Shown: one piece after another, positions 8,101 to 11,015 of the stretch | Layout: the number at the start of each line of letters is the position of its first letter | How positions within the stretch are numbered: the first letter of the stretch is position 1 | Assembly (NCBI GenBank): GCA_041477005.1 | Contig: JBGOUJ010000211.1 | Location: 1 to 11,015 of the forward strand | Direction of reading: 5' to 3' | Origin: JBGOUJ01 sp041477005 | GTDB lineage: Bacteria > Acidobacteriota > Terriglobia > Bryobacterales > JACQDG01 | Length of the DNA: 11,015 bases | Made by a program: the position numbers and the translations under genes | Notes under the pieces: generated by a model | The model's input: only the letters and a program-made list of their open reading frames with translations | Database searches by the model: none | What the model was told of the DNA's origin: nothing

Positions 8101-8139
8101 CGCCCATGCCGCCATATTGTTTGGAAATCTTTGGCTCAC
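5116..8139 (-). CDS. Membrane sensor histidine kinase with two-component regulator propellers and Y_Y_Y domain
   Basis: A 1007-residue sensor kinase. An N-terminal signal or anchor sequence (about 9-32) is followed by some fourteen propeller-blade motifs from 44 to about 655, for example SDSRGFLWICTDEGLARFDG (56-75) and SSGRLWVGTEDGL (190-202). That number would make two seven-bladed propellers. A Y_Y_Y-type beta domain (about 700-775) precedes one membrane helix (about 778-800). The cytoplasmic core is of HisKA_3/NarX type: H821 in DLHDEMGAGL, N-box N931 in LKEAVHNIARHA, VEDDGCGF (956-963) and GLGLDNM (970-976). All key residues are present, so it should be active. The large periplasmic part probably binds a carbohydrate or other extracellular ligand, as in related Bacteroidetes sensors; that is inference. 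The start is uncertain between GTG 8139 and ATG 8115, since neither has a strong ribosome-binding site. It lies upstream of its presumed response regulator and is divergent from an MFS transporter. Confidence 0.94.
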   Translation of the reverse strand: MSQRFPNNMAAWAKASAGLWLLCAPAVTVLPAEPLPLRHYSTSNGLVHNRVSALYSDSRGFLWICTDEGLARFDGRQFKTYTRQNGIPHIHVNGIVETRDGEYWIATDGGVARFHPRNPGKQFESFALGSAPEAQFVNGLAEDRDGSLLAGTNGGLFRIARGKSVQIEPLPVRADRYPGAPAITRIRVDSSGRLWVGTEDGLLLRTRHRDWVRLPLKLGPFPEFIEDIAFDAQGRPWAGTKHGAVRLRPDPDGPGARIDLVLTERDGLPDPDVIAIWFSSVGRAWFGTMNGLAEWDPQRGRALRSYHRGDGLTDPSIYAITEDIAGNLWFGTRRGGALELLQLQIQTYGAAAGLVTSGDDVVLETAAGEICVAAIGDTQRPVECLEAGRFARAFPKLPPSVTAWSTTSSQATLADRTGAWWISTGRGLFRFPPGPTGRLLPNRSFDLRLFPGSMWARRLFEDRAGNIWIETRQGDLSGLAKWDARQRRIVELSTRLSDKARASAITAFADDGECIWLGLGRPGGLLRLRGETVEEIPDIPPGTVNALHCDRRGHIWLASADAGLAEVDASGARPVVRVYDAPSHLSSNEVWCITEDRLGRVYAGTARGVDRIEPRGGAVLHYSVADGLAEGDIRSALCDRNGDLWFLSNQGLSRLHSIVERPLPPPIPRITELRAGGKLELLSEFGETQAGPLRLEPEQSSVEIDFLAVSHRAPSRLRYQYRLSGAGADWSEPSANSSVGFPHLAPGKYRFELRTLDEEGRPGPAAASVAFAVLAPVWNRWWFQALILLAGAGLLYGWYHVNTAQQVALERVRTRIAMDLHDEMGAGLSRIAVLSEALGHSSPPPVKAQQYVQEISETSRSLAESTRDLVWTITPGHRTLRDLLARIRAFGEDLLAGTTWDVTADGTWLARELTVDQRRHLYLILKEAVHNIARHARAARASLRVWMEGGLLVARVEDDGCGFPDREAAGLGLDNMRRRAVLLGAQLSIESHPGKGTCIEVRVPMKP

Positions 8140-8196
8140 CCCTGGTTCCGAAGATCGAAAAGCCGTCCGAACAACTCAGACGACGTGGTCCGAGTT

Positions 8197-8248
8197 ACTC
8201 GGCCGCCAACAATCGGGCGATCAATAATAGCCTCGTTGGCGCCGAAGT
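8197..8248. promoter_or_regulatory. Imperfect inverted repeat in the divergent histidine kinase / MFS region (candidate operator)
   Basis: The left arm ACTCGGCCGCCAAC (8197-8210) and the reverse complement of the right arm, ACTTCGGCGCCAAC (8235-8248), agree at 11 of 14 positions; the arms are 24 bases apart. The outer edge of the right arm overlaps the possible -10 box of the histidine kinase promoter. Two-fold symmetry between divergent genes, next to a DNA-binding response regulator, suggests an operator. A hairpin in a leader RNA is the alternative. No protein is shown to bind it. Confidence 0.35.
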
Positions 8249-8273
8249 TATCAGATCGAACTCCGCCTGTCAA
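8245..8273 (-). promoter_or_regulatory. Possible promoter of the histidine kinase / response regulator operon
   Basis: On the minus strand a perfect TTGACA (8273-8268) is followed after 17 bases by TAACTT (8250-8245), which matches the -10 consensus at only three positions. A better -10-like TATTAT lies at 8229-8224 but lacks a -35 at the right distance. The start codon at 8139 would be about 100 bases downstream. Acidobacterial promoter rules are poorly known, so this is a candidate only. Confidence 0.3.
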
Positions 8274-8280
8274 TCGAACT
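8255..8280. repeat. Direct repeat ATCGAACT x2 in the divergent region
   Basis: The 8-mer ATCGAACT occurs at 8255-8262 and again at 8273-8280, 18 bases apart start to start. The pair brackets the TTGACA box read on the other strand. Such spacing would suit a tandem-binding regulator or an activator next to the -35 box, but an 8-mer pair may also arise by chance. Confidence 0.3.
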
Positions 8281-8347
8281 CTTGTAAACTGTTCTGGCCG
8301 CCTCCCGTCAAGTCATTTAAGCCGATGATGGAGAGAACGAGGCGGGT

Positions 8348-8383
8348 ATGACCGGCGATTCACCTCGAGAGCCAGCCCGATAA
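8348..8383 (+). CDS. Possible 11-codon leader ORF upstream of the MFS gene
   Basis: ATG at 8348 opens MTGDSPREPAR and stops at TAA 8381-8383, three bases before the MFS ATG and in the same frame. A purine-rich ACGAGGCGGGT lies directly before this ATG, with GAGG five bases upstream of it. The MFS start itself has no good ribosome-binding site close by. The arrangement would allow translational coupling by re-initiation. It could also be chance, because such short ORFs are common. Confidence 0.35.
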   Translation: MTGDSPREPAR

Positions 8384-8386
8384 CGC

Positions 8387-9646
8387 ATGGCCACGAAATG
8401 GAAACTCTGCCTGCTGCTCTTCCTGGCCACCACGCTGAATTACCTGGACCGGCAGACCATGAGCATCCTGGCGCCCATGCTCCAGAGAGACATGCACCTG
8501 GACAACGAGGCGCTGGGCTGGCTGTTTGCCGTGTTCTACTACGCATACATGTGCGGCCAGGTCGCTGTCGGACCGGTGCTCGACCGGTCGCATCTGCGAT
8601 GGGCCTTCGGCACGGCGGTGATCGCCTGGTCGGCTGTCTCGGCGCTGACCGGACTGGCGACGGGCTTCGCCGGACTGATTGTGTTTCGTTTCCTGCTCGG
8701 GGTCGCGGAGGCGGCGAATTGGCCGGCGGCCCTCCGCATCGTGGCTCGCGCTCTGCCGCCGGAAGAGAGGGCGCTGGGGAACGGAATCTTCACCAGTGGC
8801 ACCAGCGTTGGGGCGCTGATCGCGCCCGGCCTGATCCTGGCTGTATCCGCGGCGCTCGGGTGGCGCTGGGCGTTTGTGCTGGTGGGCGCCCTGGGCTTTG
8901 TGTGGATCGGCGTGTGGGTGCTCTCGACGGGAACTCCGGAGCTGAACCACGTCTGGCGAGATCCCGTCACAGCCGGCGAAGGGTGGCGAGGCCAGCGTCG
9001 GATTTTTGCCGGGATCCTGCGCAGCCCGCGGTTCTTCCCCGTCTTGATCGTTTCGGTGCTGATCAATCCTTACCTTTACTTCAGCGTGAACTGGCTCCCG
9101 ACCTACTTTGCCCAGCACCGGGGTTTCACGCCCGGCCGGCAGATGGGCCTGGTGCTCACCGCCATTTACCTCGGGCTCGATATCGGCAACCTGGGCTGCG
9201 GGGCGGCGATCCTGAAGCTGGTGCGGAGCGGACGCTCGACCGAGAGCGCGCGGCGCATTGTATTCCTGTCGGCGACAGCGGCGCTGATCCTTTGCGGCGC
9301 GGTCCCTTTTCTGCCCCTGGTGTCGGAGGCCACAGCGGCTCTGATCCTGGTGAATGTCGGGTTGGGGGTCTGGACGGCGATGTACCTCACCATGGCCCAG
9401 GATGTTTCGCCGACGCACGTCTCGACCGCGCTCGGCATCCTGAGCAGCTCGGGTTCGCTGGCGGGCGCCCTGGCGATGTGGGCGGTGGGCAAGATAACGC
9501 AGCAAACCGCCAGCTTCACCATACCCATGGCCGCGTTTGCCATCGCTTCCGTCGTGGCGGCAGTGGCCGGGCTAGCCGCGACTCGGGAACTGACGGCGGG
9601 CCGGGGAGCGAGCGAAGCCGTGTTGCCGGTCCGGCCGCCGGAGTGA
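8387..9646 (+). CDS. MFS transporter, anion:cation symporter (hexuronate/organic-anion type)
   Basis: A complete 419-residue major facilitator superfamily permease of the inner membrane. Its length and hydrophobic pattern fit about twelve membrane helices. The N-terminus LNYLDRQTMSILAP (17-30) followed by FAVFYYAYMCGQ (47-58) and the RFLLGVAEAANWPAALR segment (101-117) are typical of the anion:cation symporter family, which includes ExuT (hexuronates), galactonate and glucarate carriers and phthalate permeases. Substrates are usually organic acids or sugar acids taken up with protons; the exact substrate cannot be read from sequence. The ATG at 8387 is the only start that keeps the conserved first helix intact. 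It has no clear ribosome-binding site but follows a short leader ORF by three bases. The gene is divergent from the sensor kinase and may be its regulatory target (inference). A 63-base gap separates it from the ABC ATPase gene. Confidence 0.92.
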   Translation: MATKWKLCLLLFLATTLNYLDRQTMSILAPMLQRDMHLDNEALGWLFAVFYYAYMCGQVAVGPVLDRSHLRWAFGTAVIAWSAVSALTGLATGFAGLIVFRFLLGVAEAANWPAALRIVARALPPEERALGNGIFTSGTSVGALIAPGLILAVSAALGWRWAFVLVGALGFVWIGVWVLSTGTPELNHVWRDPVTAGEGWRGQRRIFAGILRSPRFFPVLIVSVLINPYLYFSVNWLPTYFAQHRGFTPGRQMGLVLTAIYLGLDIGNLGCGAAILKLVRSGRSTESARRIVFLSATAALILCGAVPFLPLVSEATAALILVNVGLGVWTAMYLTMAQDVSPTHVSTALGILSSSGSLAGALAMWAVGKITQQTASFTIPMAAFAIASVVAAVAGLAATRELTAGRGASEAVLPVRPPE

Positions 9647-9689
9647 CGGCGCCGGGCGTGAGTGTGGTGAGGCATGGGCATCGGACGCG

Positions 9690-9698
9690 TGATAAAAT
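9690..9698 (+). promoter_or_regulatory. Possible extended -10 promoter of the ABC transporter genes
   Basis: TGATAAAAT (9690-9698) matches the extended -10 pattern TG-N-TATAAT with one mismatch. Nothing like a -35 box lies 17 bases upstream (AGGCAT), which is tolerated by extended -10 promoters. Transcription would begin near 9705, only about five bases before the ATG at 9710, giving a nearly leaderless mRNA. That would explain the poor ribosome-binding site. Confidence 0.35.
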
Positions 9699-9709
9699 GA
9701 ACGGGTTCA

Positions 9710-10726
9710 ATGCCAGGCGATGTCGAGGCCGACGGCCTCACCAAAGACTTCCGCACGTTCCAGCGCAAAGAGGGAATCCGGGGAGCCATTGAGAACCTTT
9801 TCGTCCGCCAGTACAAGACGGTGCGCGCCGTCGATTCGGTCTCCTTTCGCATCCAGCCGGGCGAGATGGTCGGTTACATCGGGCCGAACGGCGCCGGAAA
9901 ATCCACCACCGTCAAGATGCTGACCGGCATTCTGGAGCCGACCGCCGGCCGCGCGGTGGTCAATGGTTTCGTCCCTTACCGGGACCGCACCCGCTACACC
10001 CGCACGATCGGCGTGGTCTTCGGCCAGCGAACCCAACTGTGGTGGGATATCGCCGTGGTCGAATCGTTCCGCCTCTTGCAGCGCATTTACGAGGTCCCGG
10101 AGCCGGATTACGCGGCGCGTATGGATCTGTTTGACAAGGTCCTCGAAATCAAGCGCTACCTGAACACGCCGGTGCGGAAGCTGAGCCTGGGCGAGCGGAT
10201 GCGCTGCGACCTGGCCGCCTCGCTGCTTCACAACCCGCCGCTGCTGTTTCTCGACGAGCCGACCATCGGCCTGGACGTTGTGGCCAAGGTCAACGTCCGG
10301 CAGTTCCTGAAGGAAGTGAACCAGCAGTTCAACACCACCATGCTGCTCACGACCCACGACCTTTCCGACATCGAGGAGCTGTGCCGGCGGCTGATGATCA
10401 TCGATCACGGCCGCGTGCTCTTCGACGGGGCGCTGGCCGAGCTGAAGCGCCAGCTCTGGCGGCAGATGCAAGTGAAAATCGAGCTCAAGGAGCCGGCCCA
10501 GGCCCAGGTGCTCGAAGCGCTCCCCATGAACAAAATCTCCCGGGAGCGGCTGGACGAGCTGACCTACCGGCTATCCTTCGATCGCGACGAGCATACCACC
10601 GGCGAAGTGATCCGCCAGGTGGTCTCGGCCGTGGACGTGCGCGAGGTCTTCATCCAGGAAGAACCCATCGAGGAAATCGTCCGGCGGATCTACACCGGGC
10701 CGTCGGTGCTGGAGTTCGGCCGGTGA
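9710..10726 (+). CDS. ABC-2 type transporter ATP-binding protein (COG4586-like)
   Basis: A complete 338-residue ATPase subunit that would power an ABC-2 type exporter in the inner membrane. Walker A is GPNGAGKST (58-66), the Q-loop is Q106 in GQRTQLWWD, the signature is LSLGERMR (158-165), Walker B is LLFLDEPT (178-185) and the switch histidine is H216 in TTHDLSD. The LSLGERMR signature in place of LSGGQ, the FGQRTQLWWD segment and the extra N-terminal stretch between LTKDF and VRAVDSVSF are typical of the COG4586 group, whose members pair with two ABC-2 permeases. The C-terminal 90 residues are a regulatory extension. ATG 9710 keeps the normal beta strand before the A-loop. No good ribosome-binding site is visible (ACGGG is a poor one). 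The permease gene starts within its stop codon. The transported substrate is unknown. Confidence 0.94.
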   Translation: MPGDVEADGLTKDFRTFQRKEGIRGAIENLFVRQYKTVRAVDSVSFRIQPGEMVGYIGPNGAGKSTTVKMLTGILEPTAGRAVVNGFVPYRDRTRYTRTIGVVFGQRTQLWWDIAVVESFRLLQRIYEVPEPDYAARMDLFDKVLEIKRYLNTPVRKLSLGERMRCDLAASLLHNPPLLFLDEPTIGLDVVAKVNVRQFLKEVNQQFNTTMLLTTHDLSDIEELCRRLMIIDHGRVLFDGALAELKRQLWRQMQVKIELKEPAQAQVLEALPMNKISRERLDELTYRLSFDRDEHTTGEVIRQVVSAVDVREVFIQEEPIEEIVRRIYTGPSVLEFGR

Positions 10727-11015
10727 GCGCGGCGGCCGGGTGGAGCGCCCCCTGGATCACGGTTCTGGGCCGCTGGCGCGTTTACCGCGAGTTCACCCGC
10801 GTCGGCTTCATCAACATCCTGGCTTTCCGCCTCCGGTATTTCACCGGGGTGCTGACCTACCTGATCAACGTCACGGTCTATTACTTCATCTGGAAAGCGC
10901 TCTTCGCCGCCGACCCCGATCTCGGCGGCTTCCGGTTTCACGAAATGGTGACCTACGTCGCCGTGGGCTGGATCATCCGCTCGCTCTACTTCAACAACAT
11001 CGACCAGGACATGGC
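10723..11015 (+). CDS. ABC-2 family transporter permease, 5' part (runs off the window)
   Basis: A GTG at 10723 overlaps the ATPase stop as GTGA and opens a frame that stays open to the edge (97 complete codons). After a short N-terminus with WRVYREFTRVGFINILAFR, hydrophobic segments follow: TGVLTYLINVTVYYFIWKAL (about residues 42-61) and MVTYVAVGWIIRSLYF (about 75-90). This is the pattern of the ABC-2 type membrane proteins found next to COG4586-like ATPases (COG4587/COG3694-type permeases). The four-base overlap implies translational coupling and a shared operon. A second permease gene would be expected beyond the edge. The family is fairly certain from context; the substrate is not known. 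Confidence 0.88.
   Translation, partial: MSAAAGWSAPWITVLGRWRVYREFTRVGFINILAFRLRYFTGVLTYLINVTVYYFIWKALFAADPDLGGFRFHEMVTYVAVGWIIRSLYFNNIDQDM

Noticed and set aside
7114..8328. A 404-codon open frame on the plus strand opposite the histidine kinase gene
   Set aside because: It mirrors codons of a strongly conserved gene, has no recognisable domain, and is the usual by-product of high GC third positions.
8360..9505. A 381-codon open frame on the minus strand opposite the MFS gene
   Set aside because: Its product is rich in Arg, Gln, Pro and His with no domain or hydrophobic pattern, and the MFS reading on the other strand is convincing.
8398..9792. A 464-codon plus-strand frame overlapping the MFS and ABC ATPase genes, longer than the MFS gene itself
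   Set aside because: Its translation is Arg/Gly/Pro-rich low-complexity sequence, whereas the other frame gives a clear twelve-helix transporter.

Overview
The window is high-GC bacterial DNA that most likely comes from an acidobacterium of the Bryobacterales/Solibacteraceae type. The best evidence is a secreted protein (3050-4057, minus) ending in the domain known as the Solibacter C-terminal domain (TIGR03437). Supporting evidence is a Ser/Thr kinase with a membrane segment, a TolB/FlgO-like domain and TPR repeats, a layout very common in that group, together with a propeller-type sensor histidine kinase. This placement is inferred from domain style, not from a database search.

Left part (1-3000): the C-terminal end of an S41 peptidase (+ strand, frame broken near base 36-48) runs off the left edge. 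It converges on a complete Ser/Thr kinase-TPR gene (minus, 361-2676). Just upstream of the kinase start lies the C-terminal remnant of an M28/glutaminyl-cyclase-like peptidase (+, about 2808-3000), also with a broken frame. The kinase therefore sits between two decayed or damaged peptidase genes.

Middle part (3050-8139, all minus): a propeller/Y_Y_Y histidine kinase is followed by a NarL/LuxR-type response regulator, and the two should form one two-component system. The secreted TIGR03437 protein lies further downstream. Two related imperfect inverted repeats, built on a CGCCAAAG/AACGCAAA theme, lie on either side of the response-regulator gene.

Right part (8387-11015, all plus): an MFS transporter of the anion:cation symporter type is divergent from the histidine kinase. 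The 247-base gap between them holds an imperfect inverted repeat, an 8-bp direct repeat, a possible promoter for the kinase, and an 11-codon leader ORF that stops three bases before the transporter ATG. An ABC-2 type exporter follows: an ATPase, then a permease that overlaps it by 4 bases and runs off the right edge. The ATPase has a possible promoter of its own immediately before its start codon.

Working model (inference): the histidine kinase senses an extracellular ligand, probably a sugar or polymer fragment, and the response regulator acts on the shared divergent region to control the two-component genes and the MFS transporter. The ABC exporter and the Ser/Thr kinase look like independent units. 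I see no CRISPR array, rRNA, complete tRNA, transposase or clear mobile element, and no plainly new multi-gene system. The most interesting items are the repeat pair, the leader ORF, the divergent operator candidates and the peptidase relics.
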